Assembly: GCA_036563875.1 (NCBI GenBank)
Contig: DATCLO010000160.1
Span: 11,553 to 75,552, forward strand
Length of the DNA stretch: 64,000 bases
From: ZC4RG29 sp036563875
GTDB taxonomy: Bacteria > Bacteroidota > Bacteroidia > Cytophagales > Cyclobacteriaceae
Direction: 5' to 3'
The translations under genes were made by a program, and so were the position numbers. A model generated the notes under the pieces. The model was not told where the DNA came from. It worked only from the letters and a program-made list of their open reading frames with translations, and did no database searches. Each line of letters begins with the position of its first letter. The first letter of the stretch is position 1. Below are positions 24,372 through 32,545 of this stretch, in pieces.

Positions 24372-25673
24372 ATGAAAAGACTGCCGATCCAGCTACTGAT
24401 CTCCGCTCTCACCTTTTGCGTTGCCGTTCTTCTCGCCGTGGTCCTCGGATCCAGGACCGATTTGATTTCGGACGTAATGGGAGATCCCGATTCCGATTCA
24501 CTGCACATTGACATTGAGATAAAGGAACCGACCGTACTCTACGGTATGTTTGTCGATGACCTTGTAGTAATCGAAGATAAGATCAAGCGGAACCAGTTCC
24601 TCGGAGACATCCTCATGAGCTACAACGTACCGCCAAGCCTTATCCATCAGCTGTCGATGGTCTCGAAGAATGTCTTTGATGTTCGAAAGATTGCCCCTGA
24701 AAAGAAGTATACTGTGCTTTGCACGCCTGACTCAACAAAGACAGCCCGCGCGTTCGTGTACGAACCCAACCCTCTTGAGTACGTTGTGATCCGATTCGAC
24801 GACACGCTGTCGGTAGACCTTCAGCGTCGTGAGGTGACGAAAGTAGAAAAGAGCGTTGCCGGTGTCGTCAATAACAACCTGTCTCAAACCATTGAGTCGC
24901 TGGGTATCTCGCACGAGCTAACGAACATGTTCGTGGACATTTTTGCCTGGCAGGTGGATTTTCAGCGTTTGCAGAAGGGCGACAAATTCAAGATCATCTA
25001 CGAAGAGAATCAGGTCGAAGGTAAGTTTGCCGGCATCAACCGGATACTTGCCGTGTACTTTGAACATTTTGGCAATCCTTACTATGCATTCCCTTACGAT
25101 CAGGGCGAAGGCGTAGACTTCTTTGACGAGGAGGGTAAAAGCCTCCGGAAAGCGCTGCTGAAGTATCCCATTGAATTCACGCGGATCAGTTCCCGCTATT
25201 CGCTGAGCCGCTTCCATCCGGTGCGGAAGGTTTATCGTGCGCACCTGGGAACGGATTTCGCGGCGCCGACAGGCACGCCTATTCGGTCCGTTGGTGATGG
25301 TGTCGTACTGGAAGCCCAGTACACGTCAAACAATGGCAATTATGTCAAGATCCGGCACAACAGCACCTACACCACGCAATACCTCCACATGTCGAACATC
25401 GCCAATGGCATTCGAGCCGGTGTTCGCGTTCGGCAGGGGCAAACGATCGGGTATGTAGGAAGCACAGGTCTTGCAACCGGACCCCACCTGTGTTATCGCT
25501 TCTGGAAGAACGGCGTGCAGGTCGACGCGTTGAAGGTAGAGTTGCCTCCTTCCCAGCCTATAGCGGATGAACACCGCGCTGCTTTTGAAACAGTTGTTAA
25601 TGGACTGACAGGACGGCTGAATGCCATTCCGTTCCCGGAGGTTCTGGAAGATCCGATGGCCGCCCTGAACTGA
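24372..25673 (+). CDS. M23 family peptidoglycan metallopeptidase
   Basis: M23 (LytM) peptidases cut peptide cross-bridges of peptidoglycan. The 433-residue product has an N-terminal signal-anchor helix (about 8-26), a long alpha/beta N-terminal region, and a C-terminal M23 domain (about 285-385). Zinc-site signatures are visible: HLGTDFAAPTGTP (His291, Asp295), YLHMSNIANG (His near 339) and GLATGPHLCYRFWKNG (His near 371). All expected ligands are present, so it should be active rather than a degenerate EnvC-like activator. The N-terminal part resembles the OapA/LysM-like region of MepM-type hydrolases (inference). Confidence 0.9.
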   Translation: MKRLPIQLLISALTFCVAVLLAVVLGSRTDLISDVMGDPDSDSLHIDIEIKEPTVLYGMFVDDLVVIEDKIKRNQFLGDILMSYNVPPSLIHQLSMVSKNVFDVRKIAPEKKYTVLCTPDSTKTARAFVYEPNPLEYVVIRFDDTLSVDLQRREVTKVEKSVAGVVNNNLSQTIESLGISHELTNMFVDIFAWQVDFQRLQKGDKFKIIYEENQVEGKFAGINRILAVYFEHFGNPYYAFPYDQGEGVDFFDEEGKSLRKALLKYPIEFTRISSRYSLSRFHPVRKVYRAHLGTDFAAPTGTPIRSVGDGVVLEAQYTSNNGNYVKIRHNSTYTTQYLHMSNIANGIRAGVRVRQGQTIGYVGSTGLATGPHLCYRFWKNGVQVDALKVELPPSQPIADEHRAAFETVVNGLTGRLNAIPFPEVLEDPMAALN

Positions 25674-25766
25674 GCTCGCTTTTTTTGCGAAAATCCGGAA
25701 GCGTCGAGTAATTTTCCCGCGCTGATTTCAGTTAGGGAAGTGTACTTAATGTTACCGGTATTCTGA

Positions 25767-28061
25767 ATGCGGCGTCTGCTTATTCTCTCGTGCGTACTGT
25801 TATCGCTTCCGCTCCACGCGCAGAAGGTAGCGCTTGTTCTCAGTGGAGGAGCCGCGAAGGGGCTCGCGCACGTCGGCGTCATTAAGGCGCTGGAGGAGAA
25901 TGACATCCCTATCGACTACATTGTCGGCACCTCGATGGGAGGCATCATCGGCGGAAGCTACGCTGCGGGCATGAGCCCGTACCAGATCGAAGACATTGTC
26001 ACCTCGGAAGACTTTCTTCGACTCATCCGCGGGTTGCCGCGCGAGGGGTTTAATTACTACTACCACAAAGACGCTGACCATCCGGGATTCCTTAAACTCG
26101 ACCTGTCGCTCGACTCCACACTGAACGTGCAGCTTAATTCGAGTATCGCAAATGATGTTTCCCTCAATTTTGCTTTGACGGAGATAATGGCGCAGGCTTC
26201 CGGCATCTCACGCAACAACTTCGACAGCCTCTTTGTCCCGCTGCGGGTTGTCGCCGCCGACATCTTCACGCAACAGGAAGTCATCCTCAAGAGAGGTTTG
26301 CTTAGCGATGCACTCCGGGCGACGCAGACCGTCCCCTTCTTTTACAAACCCATCCGCGTCGATGGGCGCTATCTTTTCGATGGAGGCGTGTACAATAATT
26401 TTCCCGTCGACGTAGCAACCAAAGAGTTCAACCCCGATATCATTATTGGCGTTAACGTCTCAACAAAGATTTTTACCGAGTATCCGTACGAAACGGACGA
26501 CCGGCTTATCAGCAATTCATTGATTTATATGTTGCTCGACAAGTCGGATCCCACAGCCATTGGCGATCTGGGCATCTACATTCAACCAAACATCCGCGGG
26601 TACACTTCATTTGATTTTGAAAGGGCTGAAAGTCTGATCGACAGTGGGTACGTCGCGACGATGCGAAAGATGGACGAGATCAAGGCGAAGATCGCGCGTC
26701 GTGTATCCTGCGATGAGCTTTCGGAACGACGGAATGAATTCAACAACCGTGGCGTTCCCTTCATCTTTGATGGTATACGGTATCAGGGCTTCACGGAAAA
26801 GCAAACCCGTTACATTAACCGACTGTTTGGCATCAGACCTGACAGGCCGCGCCTACTATTCTACAGGGATATACTCAGCGGCTACTACGAGTTGGTGTCC
26901 GAGGAATACTTTCACAATGTAGTTCCGAGCATTTCGCTCGATACAGCGACGAATCACTTTGTGTTGAACCTGGCGCGCCGACCGCAACAGAATTTTCAAA
27001 TCGACTTTGGAGGTGTCATTGCAACACGCAACATCAGTAACATCTTCCTTGGTGCTAGTTTCTATCGGTTCAACAAATCATTGCTTCAGACATCAGTAGG
27101 TTTTCAAACAGGAAGCTTTTACAAATCGGCCACGGCTCGCATGCGAGTTGATAACCCGTTCATTACAAAGTTTTACATCGAACCCTCGGTAACATTTAAC
27201 AGCTGGGATTATCTCGAATCCGAAGACTTGCTCCAGGATGTTACGGCGACGGTTTTGCGACGAGTGAACCGAAAAGCTGCCGTAGACTTCGGTTGGCCAG
27301 TGGGGCGGCATCTCAAAGCATCGATTCGGGTTGAGGGATTCAGCAATCTGGATCGCTATTCAAATGACACAACCTTTACCAGCACTGCTATATTGGATGA
27401 ACTCAAGATTAAGGGTATTAAGGCCGGCATCGGACTGAGCGCCAACGACCTTGACAGGAAACAATATCCACGCCGCGGAAAGGCTATGAGCGTAGCCGCT
27501 GAATATTTTTCGCTCTCCGAAGATTACCTGCCGGGTAACACCGCTGTTAACGCCACACCCTTTTATGGAAGGCACAATTGGTTTCGCTTACGCCTCTCTG
27601 CTGAGCAATACTTCAATGGAGGGTTTTACCATCCCGGCTATATCGTGGAAGGGGTGTTCTCTAATCAGCCGTCGTTTCAGAATTACAGAGGCACAATCAT
27701 CAATGCGCCGACATTTCATCCGTTGCAGGACAGCCGGACGTTGTTGCTGGAGAAGTTCCGATCCTTCAATTACGTAGCTGGGGGTATACGCAACATCTTT
27801 GTCCTTAAAAACAAGCTTGACTTCAGACTGGAGACTTACCTCTTCAAGCCCCTTGACTATTTGTCCTCAGATGAGAACCAGGATGTGCAAAAGATCAACG
27901 ACGTGACCAAAGCATACCTCGCCGCGTCGGCAGGATTAGTGCATCATTCACCAATTGGGCCAATAAATCTGAGTGTGAACTACTACGACGACAACCACAA
28001 CAAATGGGGTGTGCTGCTCCATGTTGGCTTCCTTCTCTTTGATCGCCACTCCCTCGAATAG
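25767..28061 (+). CDS. Patatin-like phospholipase with C-terminal outer-membrane beta-barrel
   Basis: The 764-residue protein starts with a signal peptide (1-19, ending LPLHAQ), followed by a patatin domain (about 20-300). It has the oxyanion loop SGGAAKG (26-32), nucleophile GTSMGG (Ser56) and catalytic Asp in FDGGVYNNFPVDVA (near 206), so the Ser-Asp dyad is intact. A POTRA-like stretch (about 325-395) and a BamA/Omp85-like barrel follow, with many amphipathic strands and an ending VLLHVGFLLFDRHSLE. This architecture resembles the PlpD-type type Vd autotransporters. It would hydrolyse phospholipids at or outside the outer membrane. The gene is monocistronic. Confidence 0.88.
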   Translation: MRRLLILSCVLLSLPLHAQKVALVLSGGAAKGLAHVGVIKALEENDIPIDYIVGTSMGGIIGGSYAAGMSPYQIEDIVTSEDFLRLIRGLPREGFNYYYHKDADHPGFLKLDLSLDSTLNVQLNSSIANDVSLNFALTEIMAQASGISRNNFDSLFVPLRVVAADIFTQQEVILKRGLLSDALRATQTVPFFYKPIRVDGRYLFDGGVYNNFPVDVATKEFNPDIIIGVNVSTKIFTEYPYETDDRLISNSLIYMLLDKSDPTAIGDLGIYIQPNIRGYTSFDFERAESLIDSGYVATMRKMDEIKAKIARRVSCDELSERRNEFNNRGVPFIFDGIRYQGFTEKQTRYINRLFGIRPDRPRLLFYRDILSGYYELVSEEYFHNVVPSISLDTATNHFVLNLARRPQQNFQIDFGGVIATRNISNIFLGASFYRFNKSLLQTSVGFQTGSFYKSATARMRVDNPFITKFYIEPSVTFNSWDYLESEDLLQDVTATVLRRVNRKAAVDFGWPVGRHLKASIRVEGFSNLDRYSNDTTFTSTAILDELKIKGIKAGIGLSANDLDRKQYPRRGKAMSVAAEYFSLSEDYLPGNTAVNATPFYGRHNWFRLRLSAEQYFNGGFYHPGYIVEGVFSNQPSFQNYRGTIINAPTFHPLQDSRTLLLEKFRSFNYVAGGIRNIFVLKNKLDFRLETYLFKPLDYLSSDENQDVQKINDVTKAYLAASAGLVHHSPIGPINLSVNYYDDNHNKWGVLLHVGFLLFDRHSLE

Positions 28062-28146
28062 AGGGGTTTACAGGCTAATTCGTATCACTTATTTTTGTCC
28101 CATTTTAGGCCGTTTCTAGGCTGAATTTTGAAATTTTGACTAAGTT

Positions 28147-28154
28147 TAACTTTG
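28147..28154 (+). promoter_or_regulatory. -7 promoter box of the OmpA-type gene
   Basis: TAACTTTG matches TAnnTTTG and lies 18 bp before the ATG at 28173. A TTTTG at 28126-28130 is a possible -33 element, but the 16-base spacing is shorter than the usual 19-20. Confidence 0.4.
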
Positions 28155-28172
28155 AATTCCTAAAACACAGGC

Positions 28173-30200
28173 ATGAAGAAAATTCTACCTCTCATCATAC
28201 TTGCCGGCGCGTATGCAACGACGGAAGCCCAAGTGGTGCAGTGGGCATCAAGTGTCCTGGAGGTTTCCTCCGAACTCACCCCGGTTCAGTATGGCGCCTA
28301 TCAGGCATTGGGCAAACCCAATGTGCTTCCCGCGGGTGGACAGAATCCTAATGCGTGGACGCCAAACAAACCCAATCGCAAGGAATTCATAAAGCTCGGG
28401 TTCAGTAACCCGATGAGCATTCGACAAGTTGCCATTGCGGAATCACACAACCCTAGCGCGTTGTATCGTGTATTGTTGTATGACGAAGCAGGTAATGAAT
28501 ATGAATTGAACGTACTTAATCCGAGTTCAATCCCGCTTAAGGGAAGGATGCTGAACATATTCACTGAACCTACACCGTATAAGGTTGCCGCGGTGAAACT
28601 GGAATTTGACGGCGCTGCTGTTCCCGATTACTTTGCTATTGATGCTGTCGGTATTACCGACTCCAGCTATCCGATCATTGCTGATATTCCAAAGCCGCAA
28701 TTGCTCGCTTCGGGAATCGTGATTGAAGCGCTTGACGCAAATATAAATACTGATGTGAGTGAGTTGAATCCGCTCCTCTCTCCTGATGGGAAGACGCTGT
28801 ACTTTAGCCGTAAGAATCACCCGGAGAACGTGGGTGGCACAAGCGACCTCGAAGACATCTGGTACTCTGAGCTGGATTCAACCGGTCGTTGGACGCTGGC
28901 CAAGAACCTTCGGCAATTCAATAATGCAGGCCCCAACTTTATCAATACGATAAGTTCGGTAACACCTGATGGACGTTCCGCAATAATTCTTCTCGGCAAC
29001 AAGTATTTGCCGAACGGCAAGATGATGGCAGGTGTTTCGATCAGCTCTAACGTAGGGGGTACGTGGTCAACACCAGTTGCCCTGGAGATCGAGAACGACT
29101 ACAACTTCAGCGACAAGGCGAACTACTTCCTCGCGAACAACCGCCGCACACTGCTCATGTCGGTGGAACGTGAGGATTCATACGGTGGTCGCGACCTCTA
29201 TGTGTCGTTCATGAACAGCGACAGCACCTGGACAGAACCGAAGAACCTCGGTGATGTCATCAACTCGGCTGGCGAAGAATCGGCGCCGTTCCTTGCACTT
29301 GATGATCAGACACTCTACTTCTCATCGAATGGCTTCAGTGGATATGGAGGAAGTGACATCTATGTATCCAAGAGGCTTGATGACACGTGGACGAACTGGT
29401 CTGAACCTGAAAACCTGGGCCCTGAAATCAACTCGCCCCTGGAAGACTTGTTCTTCAACATTCCGGCAAACAGCGAGTATGCGTATTACTCAAGGGGTGT
29501 CACGGAGACCAACACGGACATTTATCGTGTGAAGCTCCCCATCCTCAAGAAACCTGAAGTATGGGTAACGGTACGCGGCAAGATTGTGGATGCCGAAACA
29601 GGCCAACCTATTGGTGCGAAGGTGGTGTATGAACGACTTCCCGGCGGCGAGGAAACTGGTATCGCTCAGACTGATCCGGCAACCGGAGAATATGAAATCC
29701 GGATTCCGGGAGGAAGCATATACGGGATTCGTGCTGAAGCGCCAGATAAGATTTCAGAAAGTCAAAACCTTGACCTGACGGGTATAACGGAAGATCGCAT
29801 TATCGACGTGCGTGATTTCCGCCTGGGCAACATACGCGTTGCGGACATTGCGAAGGACGTCACGATAACGCTGAACAACGTATTCTTTGATTTCGATAAG
29901 GCAGATTTGAAGCCGGAAAGCTATCCTGAATTGGACCGGATCGTTCGCCTCATGAAGGAACGGACAGACATGGAAATTGAGGTTTCCGGCCACACCGACT
30001 CAATGGGCCCCGAATCCTATAATCAGGGCCTCTCCAGGCGCCGGGCACAGGCGGTAGTTACCTACCTCTCCCGGAACGGAATTAATACGAGCAGGCTCAA
30101 AGTAACCTACTTTGGAGAAAGCAAACCGATCGACAGCAACGAAACAGACGAAGGCAGGAGTAGAAACAGGCGAGTGGAGTTTAAGATCCTCAAGTTATAG
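28173..30200 (+). CDS. OmpA family protein with PD40 repeats
   Basis: This 675-residue envelope protein has a signal peptide (1-19), a discoidin-like N-terminal domain (about 25-165, PNRKEFIKLGFSNPMSIRQV), a PD40 propeller region (about 190-450, with LLSPDGKTLYFS, VTPDGRSAIILL and LALDDQTLYFSS), a carboxypeptidase-regulatory-like domain (about 465-545, VRGKIVDAETGQPIGAKVVY) and a C-terminal OmpA domain (about 560-675). The peptidoglycan-binding motif is GHTDSMGPESYNQGLSRRRA. The arrangement is common in Bacteroidota and resembles OmpA-like proteins linked to T9SS or gliding (PorE-like), but its exact role is unproven. A shorter paralogue follows after 18 bp. Confidence 0.88.
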   Translation: MKKILPLIILAGAYATTEAQVVQWASSVLEVSSELTPVQYGAYQALGKPNVLPAGGQNPNAWTPNKPNRKEFIKLGFSNPMSIRQVAIAESHNPSALYRVLLYDEAGNEYELNVLNPSSIPLKGRMLNIFTEPTPYKVAAVKLEFDGAAVPDYFAIDAVGITDSSYPIIADIPKPQLLASGIVIEALDANINTDVSELNPLLSPDGKTLYFSRKNHPENVGGTSDLEDIWYSELDSTGRWTLAKNLRQFNNAGPNFINTISSVTPDGRSAIILLGNKYLPNGKMMAGVSISSNVGGTWSTPVALEIENDYNFSDKANYFLANNRRTLLMSVEREDSYGGRDLYVSFMNSDSTWTEPKNLGDVINSAGEESAPFLALDDQTLYFSSNGFSGYGGSDIYVSKRLDDTWTNWSEPENLGPEINSPLEDLFFNIPANSEYAYYSRGVTETNTDIYRVKLPILKKPEVWVTVRGKIVDAETGQPIGAKVVYERLPGGEETGIAQTDPATGEYEIRIPGGSIYGIRAEAPDKISESQNLDLTGITEDRIIDVRDFRLGNIRVADIAKDVTITLNNVFFDFDKADLKPESYPELDRIVRLMKERTDMEIEVSGHTDSMGPESYNQGLSRRRAQAVVTYLSRNGINTSRLKVTYFGESKPIDSNETDEGRSRNRRVEFKILKL

Positions 30201-30218
30201 CGCGTAAACCCATGAATT

Positions 30219-30917
30219 ATGGCTTCGACTTTACTAAGACTTGTCTTCCTGCTGGCAGCAGCCGTGCCTTTATTGGCCCAGGAAGCCGACAGCCTGACTT
30301 ACGCGGAGGGCATGATCCTGAGCGCTGAGACCCGCCAACCCGTAACAGCCCGCATCGTATACAAAAGCTTGCCTTACGGTAACCGTATTGGGATCATCAA
30401 TGGCAGCAAGTATGAATTTGCCATGTTCGATAACGACAAGTACTCCATCGAAGTCATCGCCACCGGTTATGCTCCTGCAAAGTATATGCTCGACCCTGCG
30501 GACACGAACGAAAACCGCCGCGTGATCCGCGATATCGAACTTGTTGCAGGAACCAATCACGTCCACACGCCCGGTCAGGTCATGCTTCTCAGCAACCTGA
30601 TCTTTGAAGTGGGGAGGTCGAGAATCACGCCGGAGTCTTATCCCGAGCTGGACATTGTCGTTAGCATGATGCGAGAAAACGCCAACATGATCATTCAACT
30701 CGAAGGTCATACCGACTACCAGGGTGATGCCGCCGAGAACATGAAGCTTTCGCGGCAACGCGTCAAAGCAGTAAAAGACTACCTCGTTTCGAAGGGCATT
30801 GCCAAGAGCCGCATTCATACCAAAGCTTTCGGAGGTACCATGCCGCTGTCCCGCGACAACACACCAGAAGCGCACCGCATGAACCGACGCGTGGAGTTGC
30901 GGATTCTCGACAACTAA
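30219..30917 (+). CDS. OmpA family protein, short paralogue of the preceding gene
   Basis: The 232-residue product has a signal peptide (1-20), a carboxypeptidase-regulatory-like domain (about 25-110, AEGMILSAETRQPVTARIVY) and a C-terminal OmpA domain (about 120-230, VMLLSNLIFEVGRSRITPES, LEGHTDYQGDAAENMKLSRQ). It lacks the discoidin and PD40 parts of its upstream neighbour, but its two domains match the C-terminal third of that protein in order and spacing. The 18-bp gap suggests one operon. The protein should bind peptidoglycan and link it to the outer membrane. Confidence 0.87.
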   Translation: MASTLLRLVFLLAAAVPLLAQEADSLTYAEGMILSAETRQPVTARIVYKSLPYGNRIGIINGSKYEFAMFDNDKYSIEVIATGYAPAKYMLDPADTNENRRVIRDIELVAGTNHVHTPGQVMLLSNLIFEVGRSRITPESYPELDIVVSMMRENANMIIQLEGHTDYQGDAAENMKLSRQRVKAVKDYLVSKGIAKSRIHTKAFGGTMPLSRDNTPEAHRMNRRVELRILDN

Positions 30918-30942
30918 TCATATTGTAAACAATGGAATGATA

Positions 30943-31014
30943 GTAGAGACGCCCCAACCTGGGCGTCTCTCATCATCCCTGGGCGTCTCTCAAGTTATCG
31001 TCCGGCGTCTCTAC
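30943..31014. repeat. REP-like nested inverted repeat (GACGCC type)
   Basis: The element is bounded by a perfect 11-bp inverted repeat GTAGAGACGCC (30943-30953) / GGCGTCTCTAC (31004-31014). Inside, AGAGACGCCC (30945-30954) can pair with GGGCGTCTCT at 30961-30970, and a second identical GGGCGTCTCT occurs at 30981-30990. It sits just after the two OmpA genes and could terminate or stabilise their transcript. GAGACGC-type intergenic repeats are known from Bacteroidota and cyanobacteria (general recollection). Confidence 0.7.
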
Positions 31015-31064
31015 GCGTTTTGTGACGCGCCAAACAATCACGTTTCATTTCGTTACATTAGGGG

Positions 31065-32465
31065 ATGATCTCGACAGATCCGGACGTCCTTCCTATGGAA
31101 ACCATGCGGGCCAGCGCGCTATCGATGCGGCGTGAGCCGATAAGCGCGAGGAAGAAAAGGCTGCGTAAACTCAAACGATGGATCCTCGACAATCAATCAG
31201 AATTGGAACGCGCCGCTGCGGCTGACCTCGGAAAACCTCCGATCGAATTTGCAGCGGTTGAAATACTCAATGTCCTCGAGGAGATTCGCACCATCCTGAA
31301 GAACCTCTCGCAATGGACGAGTCCTGTCCACGTTCCTCCGTCGCTGGCAGTGATCGGAACGTATTCGGAGATTCGCTATGAACCCAAGGGCCTTTGCCTT
31401 GTAGTCGCGCCCTGGAATTTTCCCTTCCTGCTGGCTGTACGTCCGATGGCGTCGGCCATCGGTGCGGGAAACGCCGTAGTTGTCAAGCCATCTGAAATGG
31501 CTCCGGCTATGTCGGCATGCATTGCGAGAATGGCATTGGAATGTTTCAGCGATTCAGAAGTACGCGTAGTAGAAGGGGGGTTGGAGGTGTCTAGACAGCT
31601 GATGACTTTTCCTTTTGATCATATCTTTTTCACTGGCAGTCCGGCAGTAGGCAGCATTGTCATGAGTGAAGCCGCAAAGAATCTTACGCCGGTTACACTC
31701 GAGCTTGGCGGCAAGTCACCCTGCGTCGTCACCTCATCTGCGCGGATAGACGAAGCGGCGTTGCGTATAGCCGTGAGCAAGTTCACCAATGCAGGACAAA
31801 CATGTATAGCGCCTGACTATGTTCTTGCACACGACAAGGTCTATGATCGGCTGGTCGACAGGATCGTTTTTCATACAAGGAAGCTGTTCCCAAATCCGGG
31901 CTCGTATACGCGGATCGTATCGGACAAACATTTTGCACGTCTGGCCGACCTTATTGAAGCTTGCAGAGCGGAGGGGGTGACTGTTGCCCTGGACGGCGCG
32001 CCTGATTCCCGGCAGCGGTACTTTCCGCCGGTAGTGTTACGGGATGTGAGTATTGAATCCACGATCATGAAGGAGGAGATCTTCGGCCCTATCCTGCCGA
32101 TACTGCGGTTTCGGGATTTGACGGAAGCAGAATCGACCATCAACCAGCACCCAAAACCGCTGGCTTTGTACATTTTTTCCGACTCCGGGCACGAAACTAA
32201 GCAGCTGGTGTCGTCGACTTCGTCGGGCGCGGTCTGTATCAACGATTGTGCGATTCATTTCTTCCATCCTGGCCTGCCTTTTGGGGGTGTGGGCAGAAGC
32301 GGGTTTGGAAGAGCACACGGCCATGCAGGCTTTGTGACCTTTTCCAATGAGAAAACTGTTATTAAGCAACGGCACGGAATAACTGGTGCGTCGTTGTTGT
32401 ATCCACCCCACACCGCGCGGAAACAGCGCCTGCTGACAAAGTTTATGGCGTTGTTTTATCGATAA
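31065..32465 (+). CDS. Aldehyde dehydrogenase, class 3 / coniferyl-aldehyde type
   Basis: NAD(P)-dependent oxidation of an aldehyde to the acid is the expected activity. The 466-residue protein matches the short ALDH3-like branch: cofactor-site segment VVAPWNFPFLLAVRPMASAI, GNAVVVKPSEMAP, general-base Glu in LELGGKSPC (near Glu212), catalytic Cys in NAGQTCIAPDY (near Cys246) and EEIFGPILPI towards the C-terminus. The end (SLLYPPHTARKQRLLTKFMAL) is typical for membrane-associated ALDH3 members, which often lack a long C-terminal arm. Substrate is unknown. The gene is monocistronic. Confidence 0.92.
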   Translation: MISTDPDVLPMETMRASALSMRREPISARKKRLRKLKRWILDNQSELERAAAADLGKPPIEFAAVEILNVLEEIRTILKNLSQWTSPVHVPPSLAVIGTYSEIRYEPKGLCLVVAPWNFPFLLAVRPMASAIGAGNAVVVKPSEMAPAMSACIARMALECFSDSEVRVVEGGLEVSRQLMTFPFDHIFFTGSPAVGSIVMSEAAKNLTPVTLELGGKSPCVVTSSARIDEAALRIAVSKFTNAGQTCIAPDYVLAHDKVYDRLVDRIVFHTRKLFPNPGSYTRIVSDKHFARLADLIEACRAEGVTVALDGAPDSRQRYFPPVVLRDVSIESTIMKEEIFGPILPILRFRDLTEAESTINQHPKPLALYIFSDSGHETKQLVSSTSSGAVCINDCAIHFFHPGLPFGGVGRSGFGRAHGHAGFVTFSNEKTVIKQRHGITGASLLYPPHTARKQRLLTKFMALFYR

Positions 32466-32545
32466 TACCGGAGGGTTCCCGGAGAAACGAAACGCTTTTG
32501 CACACGGCTTACTAATTTTGCACTATTTACCTTAGTCACACGACC

